A stretch of 64,000 nucleotides of DNA from Pseudorasbora parva (GCF_024679245.1 NC_090182.1:38357047-38421046), one strand, 5' to 3'; positions 10,755-24,151 are shown, counted from the first letter of the stretch. Translations and numbers: made by a program. Notes: a model not told the origin generated them from the sequence alone.

Positions 10755-11386
10755 AAAATCACTGTTTTGATTTAACAATTTATAAAGAGTCAATGATTGT
10801 ATCATCATTGCAGTGATTATTGTGTTTCTAGCATGTTATATGTATGCACATTCTTCTAACCCTCACTGATGGAGTGTGTAGCTTTCATTTCTTAAACAAC
10901 CATGTAGGAAGACACATCATTGCCAAAAAATGGATGCACCTCTTGGTGGAAATAACATCACATTTATTTCTATCAAGAGGTCAATACATTTTTGGTCGAG
11001 ATCTTGTATTGCCAATGCAAGAGTCCAGCACTCTGTAAAGTCTCGTCCAGCACATCCAAAAGACTTTCAATGAATTTAAATTCTGGACTCAGAGGTTCTG
11101 ATTCACGTGTGAAAATGATTCTTCATGATTCCCAACCATTCTTTCACAGTTTGAGTGTGATGAATCTTGACATTGTCATGAATATGGCCATAATGTGTCT
11201 TCCTACATGGCTGTTTAAGAAATGAAAGCTACACACTCCGTCAGTGAGGGATAGAAGAACTGTTGCCAAACATATAACATGCTAGAAACACAATAATCAC
11301 TACAATAATGATTCAATCATTGACTCTTAAGCATTTGCCTATTTAAATCCAACAAGTAACCTCTTTTTTTTTTCCAGGGCAGTGTA
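10755..11386. mobile_element. Non-autonomous Tc1/mariner-like element with long inverted repeats
   Basis: Arms of about 150 bp are inverted: the left holds GTGATTATTGTGTTTCTAGC and GGAGTGTGTAGCTTTCATTT, the right their inverse. The right terminus reads CCAGGGCAGTGTA, matching the ACACTGCCCTGG end of fish Tc1-like elements with TA target. The left outer end has decayed. The interior resembles antisense transposase sequence (TCCAGCACTCTGTAAAGTC) but is not open. Confidence 0.65.
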
Positions 11387-11689
11387 TGTCTATGTGGTGT
11401 TTTGCTTTAAGACAAACCATGTGAAATGTAAAATCAAAACCCCTCACTCGTTCTTTTATACTCTTATTTCTGTGGGTGAGAGCCGATAACACAAACACAC
11501 AATAACAAACTCCTTAGTTGGTGTTATCTGCAGCTGTCACACCTTGAGTGAAACACACAACTTTACCAGAACTTGTTCAAGGCTACAGACAACGAACACA
11601 ACTATTTCCATAGAGAAGAGTATCAAAGTTTATCAAACAAAAATGTGTACTAGAATTTCCATTATATTTAACGAACATCTTATATAAGC

Positions 11690-12472
11690 TTAAAGGGGTA
11701 CTTCAGCGCTGGGAAGATGTATTTAAACTGGGTCATCAATGCAGTAGAAATGTGAAATTATTTTTGAATTTGGTGCCTTCTAGACTGAAAAAAGACAGAA
11801 AATGTATTTTTGTCTCATGGGGATGAAAGGCAATGCTTCACTGCCCTGTGAGGCCATTCCCAAAGCCACTGGACTACTGTGACTGAGTTGGAGAAGACAC
11901 TACAATTAAATACTGAACGTGTCTGTTTAATATAATGAGTGAGTCACCGCACGAGTGTCACAGCACAAACGCTGCAGGAGTCAGATTACATTTAACGTCA
12001 TAAATGAGCTGAATGAGCTCTCCTGATGAGACCTAAGGTAAACGTGACCGCGGCATACATTCACAACGCATGTTCAGTCTGGCACATTTTTAGTTCATGC
12101 CTTTGCAAGCTTAACTTTCATAGAAATTATTTAAGAATTTAAAACACTTACATTACTCCGCACCGCTCCGTTTACATGAATGCCTGCAGATGCGAGCTGA
12201 GCTCTGAGTGTGATCTCCCATCCCCCATGCGCGGGTTCAAAACATGCGGAAATAGCTCCTTCTGCTGGCTGTAGTCTTTAGCCTTTGGCCAAAAATTCCT
12301 CAGATGACGCAAATATCGTCAATTTGCGTCATCGGAGGAATTTTTCCAGAAATAAAATGCATAAATCTCTTGTCTCGGAGGGATATGAGGGGGGAGAGCA
12401 CGATCATTTGAATATACTCCAGGGTTTCTACTGATACAAAGCCATATGCTAATCGCTGAAGTAACCCTTTAA
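11690..12472. mobile_element. TTAA-flanked element (TIR AGGGKTACTTCAGCG)
   Basis: TTAA (11690-11693) AGGGGTACTTCAGCG; inverse end CGCTGAAGTAACCCT TTAA (12469-12472). Length 783 bp, no coding capacity seen. A decayed 5' copy of the same family sits at 20505-20680. Within it, 12285-12355 holds a small hairpin around CAAATATCGTCAATTTGCGTC. Confidence 0.75.
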
Positions 12473-12775
12473 TTTAATTTAAAACACCTTATATGGTTTG
12501 ATATAGTTTATGTAAAAATTTCCATTACAATTCAGACGTCTTGTGTTACTTACTGTTCTTCACCTGCTGTAGGGACTAGGGAAGTACGTGATTTCGGATT
12601 CAGACAATTATTCATTCCTGAACGAATCAGCTGCTTGAGCGAAGCTAATTAATGACTTAATCATTTAGACATTTACCGCCACCTCCTGGCAGTTTTAGTT
12701 TCTTATTTAGAGCACATAATGTATTTTTTTATGTATTTTTATAAAATAAAATAAAAATACATATTAATAAAAGAC

Positions 12776-12850
12776 CTATTAAAGTTATAATTCGCCCAAA
12801 AATTGTCATAATTTACTCACCCTCATTACTGTTGAATCAAATCAAATATA
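12776..12850. mobile_element. Fragment of a TTAAAG...CACCCTCAT fish element
   Basis: TTAAAGTTATAATTCGCCC followed by AATTTACTCACCCTCATTAC resembles the start of a very common fish DNA element. The other end is missing. Confidence 0.4.
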
Positions 12851-13199
12851 TGTTCTACAGCTACTTTTTGTAATGTCTATTTAATATTTTTTAAATTTTA
12901 TTTAACATAATAATTATTTTAATTGATCTTTAGGGGGTAATTTCTCAGCCACATTTGATGTGCGGTTCATTTGCAATTAATTCGATTTACTAATCGCCAC
13001 ATTGTGTAATTAATTAGACATTTTAATTGCTTGACAGCCCATAATAAATACACAACTAACCCTAAATCTAACATTAACCCTGTAGTAAGTACCTGTAGTT
13101 AATTAATATTACTCACGGGACACCGAGTAACTGGACACGCTTTTCTCTATTCCATTGCTTTAATTTCTCATAGTTTTGCTTTGAGAACATGTGCTAGAA

Positions 13200-13727
13200 C
13201 AGGGGTTTTCAAACTTCATGATACCAAGGACCCCCAAATATGAGGAACCTTTATGGGGGACCCCCTTCCTAAAATACATCTATATATTTGTATGTATAAA
13301 AATTGTTTTTTTAAACTGTTAGATAAACAGTAAGTGTGACATTATAAATACAACATATCGTTTCCCAACTTAAATTGGCTATACTTAATGTTGTATGTAT
13401 TAACCTGAAGAAAACATTTCCAATGAAAATGTACTTGTTTAAGCAACTTTCATAATGTAGGTCTATGTAAGCAGCTTACGTACCGTGTTAAGAACCCCAG
13501 TGAGCAAGATAAAGGAGAAAAACTCACTAGAAAGATACGAAGCAAACATATACAAGTCTTGAACGTATGTATACGGCAAACAAGGAGATAAACAATTAGA
13601 AACCATTAGATTGTTCGGTAGACTCCATTTTTGCTTTGTCTTTTAATTCTCTGAAACTTTCTGAGGGCCCCTTAGAAACTTCTGGAGGGCCCCTGGGGGT
13701 CCCCGGACCCCAGTTTGAAAACCCCTG
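13200..13727. mobile_element. hAT MITE (CAGGGGTTTTCAAACT)
   Basis: Starts CAGGGGTTTTCAAACTTC and ends AGTTTGAAAACCCCTG. Flanked by 8-bp duplications TGCTAGAA (13192-13199) and TGCCAGAA (13728-13735), one mismatch, as expected for hAT. The GGACCCCC and inverse GGGGTCCCC blocks lie inside the ends. No transposase. Confidence 0.85.
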
Positions 13728-14451
13728 TGCCAGAAGGACACGTTTGACCATTGTCTTGGGAATGACAACTTATTCATAAAAATGACTTTTCAGTTAAGTT
13801 TGGGCTAATTTGATACTGGGAAGTAAATCTGACTGACCCTTGTTTAAAAGTTAAACTTTTAAAAAATGTGTTTCTGGGACCTTGTGTTTTATTCCCAGTT
13901 CAACGTTTTAGCACAATCACTGACGAGAAGTATGAGACAATGTATCAATCTCTACTAGAAAAACACTGACACAATCTAAATTGCATAGTGGAGAAAACTA
14001 TCCATACAAATTAATCTAGCTTAACATTTAAAACAAAACAAAAATAATATTTTTTTTACAAATAAATTTGTTTTGTACTAAATTTGGGTGGCTCACTTGA
14101 TGGGTTTGCAGCAAAAATGTGTTTCTTTAAATAAATGTTGAACTTATCATGAGTAATCTAGACTATGTAGATCTTGTCCACAATTATAACATTTATTGAA
14201 GTTGTTTATTGCTGGATGATGCAGTGAATCTTTTTCACACTCTTTCTAGATGTTGGCTGAATTCTCAAAACAATACAAACTATGAGAAAATAAATGGTAG
14301 CAAACAAAAAGACAATTCGCCTTGCCTAGCCAAGTCCTCTCCTCCATAATGAACCGTTTATTTAGTTAAGTTAGGAAAGTAGGGCACTCAGAGTGTGACA
14401 AACAAAATGTTCTGTTATGCTGTGAAACAACACGTTTTCTTGGTTTATTGT

Positions 14452-14452
<1 letters not shown>
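13728..14452. other. Intronic sequence without recognised genes
   Basis: AT-rich, no repeat terminus or gene seen apart from the flanking duplication of the hAT element. Confidence 0.4.

Positions 14453-14530
<78 letters not shown>
14453..14530. repeat. (TG)39 microsatellite
   Basis: Uninterrupted TG dinucleotide tract. Confidence 0.97.
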
Positions 14531-14531
<1 letters not shown>

Positions 14532-14584
14532 GTGTCCACTTTATGGCACATTGTGTGTCGTTTCTCTTTGCTCCCATGCTGTTT

Positions 14585-15085
14585 AGTCACAGGGATTGAA
14601 CATTCTCCATGGTCGTGGCACAGATCTTCCACATTTCCCAGCTTCCCTCGCCTTCCCGCTTCCACCTTGACCACAGCTGGGGACTGTATATCACACGGCT
14701 CGCTCGAGGAGCTGCGCTCGGTGCCAATCTCATTTGTGCCCGGCTTGAAAAGGCAGCCAAGCCAGGCTGTGCCCGGCGCATCTCTGCGGCCACCGCACAA
14801 GCGAGGAGGCTCGGCAGTTGGCATGCCGTTAGTGAGAGCCGGCTGCCAAGCACAGTGCCCGTGGTCTCATTTTGCCACCTGCAAAAAGAAAGCCAAATGC
14901 TGTGGCATGATAAAGCACGAGGTTGGCACGGCAGTCAGGTTATATGGGAGAGACGAAAGGTGACGGGCTCTGGCCTCGGGTTCGAAGCGCAATTAACGCA
15001 TTCCTCTTACGGGGCGACAGTCGGTAGAAATGCACATTTAAGTAGTTCCAAAGCTAAAGACACATGGACACGATTCACGGATATG
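14585..15085. other. GC-rich, non-repetitive island
   Basis: About 500 bp of balanced, CpG-containing sequence in an AT-rich intron, open in several frames on both strands (up to about 160 codons). The openness in competing frames argues for composition, not coding. No protein family recognised. It may be a conserved regulatory element; an imperfect inverted repeat (GGCAGTTGGCATGCC then GAGAGCCGGCTGCC) lies at about 14813-14850. Confidence 0.35.
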
Positions 15086-15371
15086 ACGTGACATGCAAGG
15101 GGATGAAGAAACCGCTCTGAACTTGATTGACTTTTTCCGTAAATGTCACTGGTCTTATGCAGATTGTACAGAAAAATGATGAATCATTAATGATGATTAT
15201 TTATTATAACTGTGAAAAAAGGTCATGATATGACTTAGTACAATCCCAAAGACTGAGAATTAATTAAGTAAATGTGGGGTAATTAAGGAAAATCTGGTTT
15301 TCCTCTAAAATAAAATATGTTTTATCATTTGACAGCCATTAATATTAGCATTGTATTTGTACAGTTGTACT

Positions 15372-15376
15372 TGTAT

Positions 15377-15459
<83 letters not shown>

Positions 15460-15462
15460 TTT
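15372..15462. repeat. (TTTA)n microsatellite
   Basis: About 22 tandem TTTA units. Confidence 0.97.
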
Positions 15463-15658
15463 CACAGTGAAATAATATTCCCCGGTAATTTTTCACATTT
15501 TATTTAGTATTCAAACAACAATAAATACTTTTCTTTATTATTTACTTCTTTTTTACTTTCTTTTTTTTTCTTCTCATTATTATTATGGAATCAGAAATTT
15601 ACTTTCTCATTATTATGTTACAAAAATTTAAATATATAATAATACCTTTTTATTTTTA

Positions 15659-16079
<421 letters not shown>

Positions 16080-16087
16080 TTTATTAT

Positions 16088-16217
16088 GGAGGACCAAATT
16101 ACTCAAAATGAAATAATTAAATAAATAGTGACTTCTATAAAACAACAATTAAATGTAGCAGTTTATTCTGAAATAATTAAATAATTTATTTATTAATTTA
16201 ATAATTAGATAATTAAT

Positions 16218-16249
<32 letters not shown>

Positions 16250-17087
16250 ATTTGTCTATTTATTTTTGTAAAATTACATGAAATTGTTTAATATATTTCA
16301 CAATTACCTCTTCCACACACGCTATTGTTACGTTGAAAAATCAATTTTCTCATTATTTAATGTGCTCTTTCAAAAAGACGTTTTTCATAATAATATGCTG
16401 CATTTACGAATGACGACTGTTTGACGAATCATGCATTTCCACAGCAAGATTTTCCCAAAGATCTTTTTCATAATAATAGAGGACATTTTACAAATGCCAA
16501 TCAACAGGCAGTGGGCGGTGCTTAAGCGGTGTTTAAGTAATTGCGTTTTTATCTTGATCAATTCCTACCGCCATATTCATTTCCAATCAGTTCCCCTATT
16601 TCCCCTTGCCACTTGCCTGACCCAGAGAGAAAAAAGTCATCAATCTGAAATTATTATCCAATCAGCGCCAAGCACCGCCCACTGGCTGTTGATTGGCATT
16701 TGTAAAATGTCCTCTATTATTATGAAAAAGATCTTTGGGAAAATCTGGCTTTAGAAATGCATGATTTGTCAAACAGGCGTCATTCGTAAATGCAGCATAT
16801 TATTATGAAAAACTTATTTTTGAAAAAGCTTATTTTATTATTAAATAATAATAAAACATATTTTTAGACATAACAATAGTGCGTGTGGAAGAGGTATTTG
16901 TGAAATATATTAAACAATTTCATGTATTTTTACCAAATCAATAGATACATTTATTTATTTAAATAATATTTAATTAATAAATTAATTATTTAATTTAATT
17001 ATTTCAGAATAAACATTTACATTTAATTGTTCTTTTATTGAATTCATAATTTATTGAATTATTTCATTTTGAGTAATTTGGTCCTCC
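16088..17087. mobile_element. 1-kb foldback element, nearly fully palindromic
   Basis: Begins GGAGGACCAAATTACTCAAA and ends with the inverse TTTGAGTAATTTGGTCCTCC. Matching blocks continue inward on both arms (ATTAAATGT, CATGAAATTGTTTAATATAT, ACCTCTTCCACAC, TAATATGCTGCATTTACGAA, TTTTCCCAAAGATC, TTGGCATTTGTAAAATGTCC). Arms are about 450 bp with a short centre near 16530-16650. The 107-codon frame from 16431 just crosses the palindrome. Both ends abut ATT arrays, so the target duplication is hidden. Superfamily unknown. Confidence 0.85.
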
Positions 17088-17088
17088 A

Positions 17089-17167
<79 letters not shown>
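17088..17167. repeat. (ATT)n microsatellite
   Basis: About 26 ATT units directly adjoining the foldback element. Confidence 0.97.
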
Positions 17168-17579
17168 GATGCATAATAATCACAAAATGTTTGGTCATTT
17201 TTAAAACATTTTAAATTGCAATCACAATTTTTATCAGAAAAAATTGACAGTTAGACAGTTAGTGCTGTTCTTCCTGTTCTAAGCTCTCCTCTTGTCGAGA
17301 TGCTGCTATTAGTGTTGTGGTTGTTTTTAGCCCTTTTCTTTGTGGTTGCTTGAGTGTTCTGGGTGACCACAAGTCAAAATATTTTCAATGTTTACCTTGT
17401 TGAAATCATTATCAAATAACCCATCTCAAACTAAATTTCAGAATGAATTAGAATCCAGACGAACCAGCAGGTGCTGCATTACCTTGATTCCCAGTGGTCA
17501 TACATTGCAATGCCTAACACAGATTAGTTCAAGTGGCCCAAGGGCCGATGTCGAAAGGCTGTCTGAGTGGAACTGCTGT

Positions 17580-17811
17580 AGGACGGACCCTCTAAGGGTC
17601 TCTCAGACGAGTCTCTGGACGGCTGTCCGGCTCTAGAGAAGTTATTAACTGAGCACTAATTACAAAAGAGCCAATAAGGGCCGTGGTGGTAATGGCCCTG
17701 TGAATGCAAAATGCTTTAAATATCTGCTGCTTCAATTAGCCTTGACCATTTCATTTGGACAGCATCAATGTGCGCGCCAAGATTATTTTGAATCAAACAT
17801 CAATAGAGCTT
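17580..17811. other. Unique stretch, possible conserved non-coding element
   Basis: Non-repetitive with homeodomain-like core sites (CTAATTAC, CAATTAG) and a short palindrome GGGCCGTGGTGGTAATGGCC. It looks like the style of developmental enhancers, but nothing proves conservation. Confidence 0.25.
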
Positions 17812-18102
17812 AAACAAACAAACAAGGCTCTATGTCAAATATTAATTTAGTTATTGATGAAAAATGCAAGGTTACTTAAATAATGGTTAATTAATAAAGC
17901 AATTAAGGTGCACATTTATAAAATTGGATAAATTATATATAATTTTCCCAATTAGTTTACACCTTTGTTTTGCTTTAGAATGTCTGATTTCTAGTCAAAA
18001 ATCCACTGAAGGAGGTTTTATAAATGTGCACCTTAATTGATTTATTAATTAACCAGTAATCTTGATTTTTCATCAATCTTTGACATAAAGACTTCTTTGT
18101 TT
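17812..18102. mobile_element. Palindromic MITE, about 290 bp
   Basis: Left arm contains GTTAATTAATAAAGCAATTA followed by AGGTGCACATTTATAAAA; right arm carries TTTTATAAATGTGCACCTTA and then ATTTATTAATTAACC. Outer ends are TAAACAAACAAGGCTCTATG and the inverse CATAAAGACTTCTTTGTTTA. Arms of about 105 bp, diverged about 15 percent by eye. Confidence 0.75.
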
Positions 18103-18159
18103 ATGCACCATATATTTGTATATGTGTATTTGTACACTATTTGAATATATTCCTATATT

Positions 18160-18410
18160 CTGTGAATTTTTAGCATCATTACTCCAATCCTTAATGTCAC
18201 ATGATTCTTAAGAAATTATTCTAGTATGATGATTTGCGTAATATTATTTATGTGGAAACCATAATACTTTTATTTTAGTTTTTTATCCGGATTCTTTAAA
18301 GTTCACAAGAACAGAATTTATTTAACTGTAAATGTCTTATATTATCACTTTTGATGCATCTTTGCTGAATAAAAATATTAATTTCTTTCTAAAATATCTT
18401 ATTGAACTGT
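18160..18410. mobile_element. Fragment of the common fish element ending CAAACTTTTGAA
   Basis: CACATGATTCTTAAGAAATT and GCATCTTTGCTGAATAAAAA match internal blocks of the same family seen at 42655, 43213, 48230 and 56440. Ends are missing. Confidence 0.5.
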
Positions 18411-19504
18411 AGAAGGCTAATATTGCCATCAGCGCTCACAGAAAGGGATTGCTGGTCGCGGTTTTTGAACACGACTTCTTCCGGTATTTAATAAGAGACA
18501 TCAAAGTTGCCGTGTTCACACCAAATGAATCGTGTGCAATGAATCCACAACAGCAGATGCGTAATGAATGTCTTTCTTGATTTCTATTTGTCGGCAGACT
18601 TCCGTTGCCGGCTGATTGGTTGGATTCCGTCTAAAGATCTTCAGGTTAATCAAGCTTCATGCTTCAAGCTTCCAGCTTACCTTTATGCCACGAAGCAATT
18701 TACTCCACTACCCCAAAGGTCACTGCTTCCATTGAAATCACTCTATGACAAATATGATGATTCAATACAGCCACGCAGGCATCTGCTAGAGCGTCTCATT
18801 TCTTTCTGAGAGATGAATCAGTTTGTCTTTTAGACTGACCTTTTGCTGTTGGCTTGGTCTAAGCCAAAGGAAATTGCAAATTCTTTTTAGAGCCCTAATA
18901 TTAATGGACGCCTCGATTGAGCAATATTTGTATGTTTTTTCTTTCTTTCGGGAAGTGAAAGTGTAACGCTCATTGCTTATTACTCGGGTTCTGAGTCATG
19001 CAGATTTGGAGATAACAAAGCTTAATTCCTGAGAATCAAACACTGTGGCTCATGGTGTGTCATGTACGACCCTTCTGTCAGGATTCATACGGATATGTGC
19101 TGGATGCTTGACTTTATTTGTGAATTTACAGTTGCATAATCAAGCATTCTTCTTTGTGTGGGCATTTTGCCTAAGGACTATGACAAAGCTAGTTTAAATA
19201 TTACTCAGATAATATTCTTGTTTAGTGCCAATGCACAAATCTGATTCATGAGATGTATTCATACGCAAGAATCAGCTGTTTTGCTGCATTCTGGGAAAGC
19301 AGGGTTGTTTTTGCATATTGGTTTCCTTAATTCATTTGATGTGATCTAGGCTACTAACATCTATGGGCCAGATTTACTAAACAGAGCAAATCAGCGTGAG
19401 TGCAATCACTCTACCAATTAACGTCTGGCTTAAGACATGGGCGGTAAATTATGGAGCAAACACCAATACAGTGACTAGCTGAAACCTTAGTAAATCACCT
19501 TACG
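18411..19504. other. Intronic sequence without recognised genes
   Basis: No gene or clear repeat end. From 19505 a GGGGTGTGCGAAATTGAC hAT-like left end follows, truncated by a TA tract. Confidence 0.4.
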
Positions 19505-19585
19505 TTAGGGGTGTGCGAAATTGACAAAAAATGATATCTCGATATTTTCAGGAATGTTCTCGATAACGATAATTAGATTATATTT
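19505..19585. mobile_element. hAT-like element left end, truncated
   Basis: AGGGGTGTGCGAAATTGAC with ATATCTCGATATTTTCAGG and CGATAACGATAA resembles a frequent fish hAT-type terminus. No matching right end seen. Confidence 0.4.
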
Positions 19586-19675
19586 TGCTGAGTGTGTTAT
19601 TGTGCTGGTATTGGTGCTGGTGATCAGCTGATTCCTAAAGTTTTTGATATTATTCATATTCTGTGTGCTGGTCAG

Positions 19676-19777
<102 letters not shown>

Positions 19778-20504
19778 TAATTATATGCATGCATCATTTT
19801 TTGTGTTAATTTCATGAATTTCATGAAGACACAATAGGGCTGTTACCAATCAAATTAAAAGAAAAGAATCAACAAAATTCATCTTCAACTGTTTTTTGAG
19901 CTTAGAGGTGACAAATAACCTGCAGTTATGCATAAATAAAGTTTTGATGTTTTAAACACAATGTTGAATACTGATATTTGAAATGATTTAAAACATGAAA
20001 AGAAACTTTAAATGTAAAATTAAAACCACCAGTTGGCGGCAACAAGTCACTGTTAATGAGTGAGTCACTGAGATTCAACCGATTCATTCAAACAACTGAT
20101 TCATTCATGAACAAATCATTTGACTATCTTAATCATAGTTACTGAATCGTTGATTTAACTGATTTGTTCAGAAAGCTGATTCATTCAGTAAGAAAACACC
20201 GCGCGTGACACTCAGAGACGCGATTACAGTTCTGTGACTTTGTTCTGAACTATTCTCATTGGCGAAATATACAAAAAATGGGCAACATGGTGTCTAAAAT
20301 GTGTAAGTAACTTAATATTGAATTCTTGTTTAGTAAACTTGTATAAAATCAACATCAAATTTGTTATCATGCTGATATCTGGATTTTTCCTGTGATATTA
20401 TAAAAATATTAAATTGAATAAATACAGACTTGCATGCAGTGAAAGCGTGCACCCGCACTAGTCTAATCTACTAAAGAAGACTACATCTTCTGGGGTATTT
20501 GGGG

Positions 20505-20680
20505 TAGAAATAAGGGGTATTTCAGTGCTGCAAAGATGAATGTGTATTTAAACTGGGTCATTTATGTAGTGGAAATGTGAAATTGTTAGAAGTTGAAAAA
20601 ATTTCTAAATTTTTTTTTCGAAATTTGGCTCATGTGGAAGACACCAACTCCTAGAATGCTTCATGACCTTAAAAAAAAAA
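20505..20680. mobile_element. Decayed 5' copy of the 11690-12472 TTAA family
   Basis: AAGGGGTATTTCAGTGCTG, then GTATTTAAACTGGGTCATTT and GTGGAAATGTGAAATTGTTA match the left part of the element at 11690. The copy is cut before a poly-A tract at 20671. Confidence 0.65.
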
Positions 20681-21431
20681 AAAAAAAATACACATTTGTT
20701 TTCTTTCTGGGCAACAACATCTCAGCTGTACGTTACAACTCGCACCCCAAAACTGACTAGTAACTTATTAGAAACCTATGTTTTCAAAAAGAAACATAAC
20801 TGCTTCACAATTTGCGTTTAGTATGGGTGTGTGGGTGTGCAGTTTATGTTGTTGTACAAAACATCAAATTACCGTCAAGTTATGGTTTCCACAGGCTTTC
20901 ATTTACTCATAAATTGGAAAAACCCCATTTTAAAACCCCATAGGAGAATGTCAAGGGAACCAGGGGCAGATTAGTCTTCTGAGTTTTGACGCCATCCCTG
21001 AACCGCTCTATAGTGAGCATGCGTTTTCATTGTATGGAAGAGCAATTTTTGACATTTTGATTAAGCTATTATGGGCAGGGTTGCCATGTTTTCTCAACAA
21101 GACCCGGCAATTGCTACTTAAAACTAACCCGACTGCATTTTTTGGCATTCTGGGGTATTAATATTGCATTATTGGTGTGGCTTGAAAAACAAGCGAACAC
21201 GGATTTGAAAAACAGCCTGCGACAACAATGTAAAAGTAGCCCAATTCTATGGGAAAAACACTGGTTATGGAGAAGAAAGTATTTACGAGCAATACAGGGT
21301 AGATAGATGATGACAGAATTTGCTAAATCTGCAACCAGATTGGACTGACAACATTTGGATGTGAATGTGTGATTTCTGCCCTAGTGTTTTAGATAAACAC
21401 AATTTTACTACATATTTGTGTGGAAAGGCAC

Positions 21432-21433
21432 AT

Positions 21434-21496
<63 letters not shown>

Positions 21497-21679
21497 CTTT
21501 TTAATCATACTTATTTGCTTATTTGTTTTATAATTTTATCTTTTTTATTTTATTTTATTTTATTTTATTTTATTTTATTTTATTTTATTTTATTTTATTT
21601 TATTTTATTTTATTTTATTATTTTATTTTATTATTTGATTTTATTTTATTTTATTTTATTTTATTTTATTTTATTTTAT
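21432..21679. repeat. (TTTA)n then (TTTTA)n microsatellites
   Basis: TTTA units at 21432-21497 and TTTTA units at 21545-21679, separated by about 47 bp. Confidence 0.95.
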
Positions 21680-22490
21680 CTGCGGCCACGGTGAATCTGC
21701 AAGAGAGAAAAGCATGCGCATTTGTGTGTTTGTGTCAAGGTACGACCGCGTCGCTGATGCTGTGATCCTGAAGTGTCAGGGCTGAACAGGCAGCGGCCGG
21801 CGTTTGGCTTCAGCGTGTATAAAAAATGGATCTCACCTTGTTTATTGGGAGCTACAGAACTGCTAAAGAGCAGACACGCCTGCCAAATATCACAATCACT
21901 TGGAGCTCCGTCATTCACATCCAACTGTTCGCCTATTTTCACAGCACATGCTAATTTGTCCCATTAAACGTGGCTCAATCACATTGAGCTAAAAGTGGCT
22001 GAAAAACTACTAACAGTGTTGTCATTCTAGCTGCTCCAGTGCTCTGAAAGTCCCCCTGGCTTTTATTGTTTGATAAAGATCAGAAAGGAACACACATCTT
22101 TATCAGAGAAGGAGAGAAAAGCTGCGATAAGAAAATGAATTGAAGCCAAAATGCTTTAAATGGAAGACTATCTCCCTGTGAGAAACTCATAGAGCTGTTA
22201 AGAGCTGTGAGTAACAAAGGGGCACAGATGCATTGAGACCATAATCTCACCGGAGGAGAGAAAGTTCTGGAGAGCAGCACGTTTACAATGCGATGCTAAG
22301 ATTGAGGTGGACATCTTGCTTTGAAGGTGATAAGGGAGAGTAGACTACCAGTGAAAGGACACTTGACTTGACACTTGAATGTTTCTCATGACCTTAAAAG
22401 CCTTTTGATTTAAAGCCTACATGCAGAAGTACTTGACATTTCGTCTTGCAGGAAAATATAACGTTTCTTACATTATTATTATTAATTATT
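21680..22490. other. Unique intronic sequence
   Basis: No gene recognised. 21680-21970 is less AT-rich than its surroundings, with open frames on both strands that match nothing I know. Confidence 0.35.
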
Positions 22491-22643
22491 GGTAACACTA
22501 AACCAATGTCTCATTTGTTAACATTAGTTAAATTAACATTAACCAAGCTTAATAAATGCTGTAGAAGTGCAGTTCTTTGTTAGTTCATATTAACTAATAG
22601 TTAACTAATGTTAACTAAAAAAACTTTATTGTAAAGTGTTACC
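22491..22643. mobile_element. Short MITE (GGTAACACT...AGTGTTACC)
   Basis: 153 bp bounded by GGTAACACTA and TAAAGTGTTACC, with inner ACATTAGTTAA and TTAACTAATGTTAACTAA inverted blocks. Confidence 0.7.
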
Positions 22644-22644
22644 A

Positions 22645-22715
<71 letters not shown>

Positions 22716-22742
22716 TATATTATCATTAGTTGTATTGTTGTA

Positions 22743-23474
<732 letters not shown>

Positions 23475-24136
23475 TTTTTTTCAACTTAATTTTTATTTTC
23501 CATTTTTCTTTTTAAGAACAAACATAAATACATCCTGTGTGTAACATACATCATACATGTCTGATTTCAAGTTCACCTAATCACCAACTATATACAGAAA
23601 ACATATTTAACAAGCATTATACAACAATAATCTTCACAGGAAAAAAAAAAAAAAAAAATTAAAAATTAAAAAAAATAAATTTAAAAAAATTTAAAAAAAT
23701 AAAATACATAAATATTAAAAAAAAAAAAAAAAAAAAAAACACTATAAATAAGTTAATACTTGAATCCAACCAAGAAGAGTGGGACTTTTTATTTATTCAT
23801 TTAAGTTATAAGTGTTTCTATTGCTGTATATATTACTAGAAATATATATTTTGCCATGTCTGGAAAGCCATCAGTCCCAGTCCAAAGCCAATCCTTCTAA
23901 CCAGGCTGCCCATCTTTTTTTAAATGATGCCTGTTGCAATCTAAGAGTATATGTTATTTTTTCCATAACATATATTTCTTTAATTAAAGATAACCATTTA
24001 TTACAGGTTGGAGGCTCTCTTTGGAGCCAATTTTTTGTGATAGCTTTTTTTGCAGCAACAAAGAGTATTTGGAGTAAATATTTTCGATCTTTAGATTTCA
24101 CCTCTTTCATATTGGCCCCAAGAATAGCCACGATGG
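23475..24136 (-). mobile_element. 5'-truncated L1-type LINE with 15-bp target duplication
   Basis: The minus-strand frame 24131-23871 encodes the far C-terminus of an L1/Tx1-type ORF2 protein. Landmarks are VAAKKAITKNWLQ, NKWLSLIKEIYVMEKITYTLRL and FKKRWAAWL. The 3' side shows A-rich untranslated sequence and a tail (poly T on + at 23470-23481). The duplication CAGGAGCATATTTTT lies at 23460-23474 and 24137-24151. Only the last part of ORF2 remains, so it is dead on arrival. Confidence 0.85.
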
Positions 24137-24151
24137 CAGGAGCATATTTTT

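Larger units (their letters stand above)
9752..13040. mobile_element. hAT-like element with GGCTGTCAA ends, carrying three further insertions
   Basis: Left end CGGCTGTCAATTAAACATG and right end inverse TTAATTGCTTGACAGCC. These match fish hAT-like elements starting GGGCTGTCAA. Clear 8-bp duplications were not found. Interior blocks (9752-9808, 10551-10700, 12850-13040) are interrupted by the elements at 9820-10539, 10755-11386 and 11690-12472. No intact transposase. Confidence 0.5.
9670..13118. mobile_element. ACACTTTATT-type DNA element split by a nest of insertions
   Basis: GGTAACACTTTATTTT at 9670 starts a sequence (to about 9751) whose second half appears to resume at about 13041 (ACTAACCCTAAATCTAAC, then GTAGTTAATTAATATTACTC). 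Together they match the layout of a common short fish DNA element also present at 49656-49843. The right terminus has decayed. The 3.3 kb between is younger insertions. Confidence 0.55.

Noticed and set aside
14366..15091. Open frames of 150-170 codons on both strands
   Set aside because: They run through a TG/AC tract or overlap in competing frames of a GC-rich patch; no protein family fits.
16431..16754. 107-codon + frame
   Set aside because: It reads through the two arms of a palindromic element, so its two halves mirror each other.
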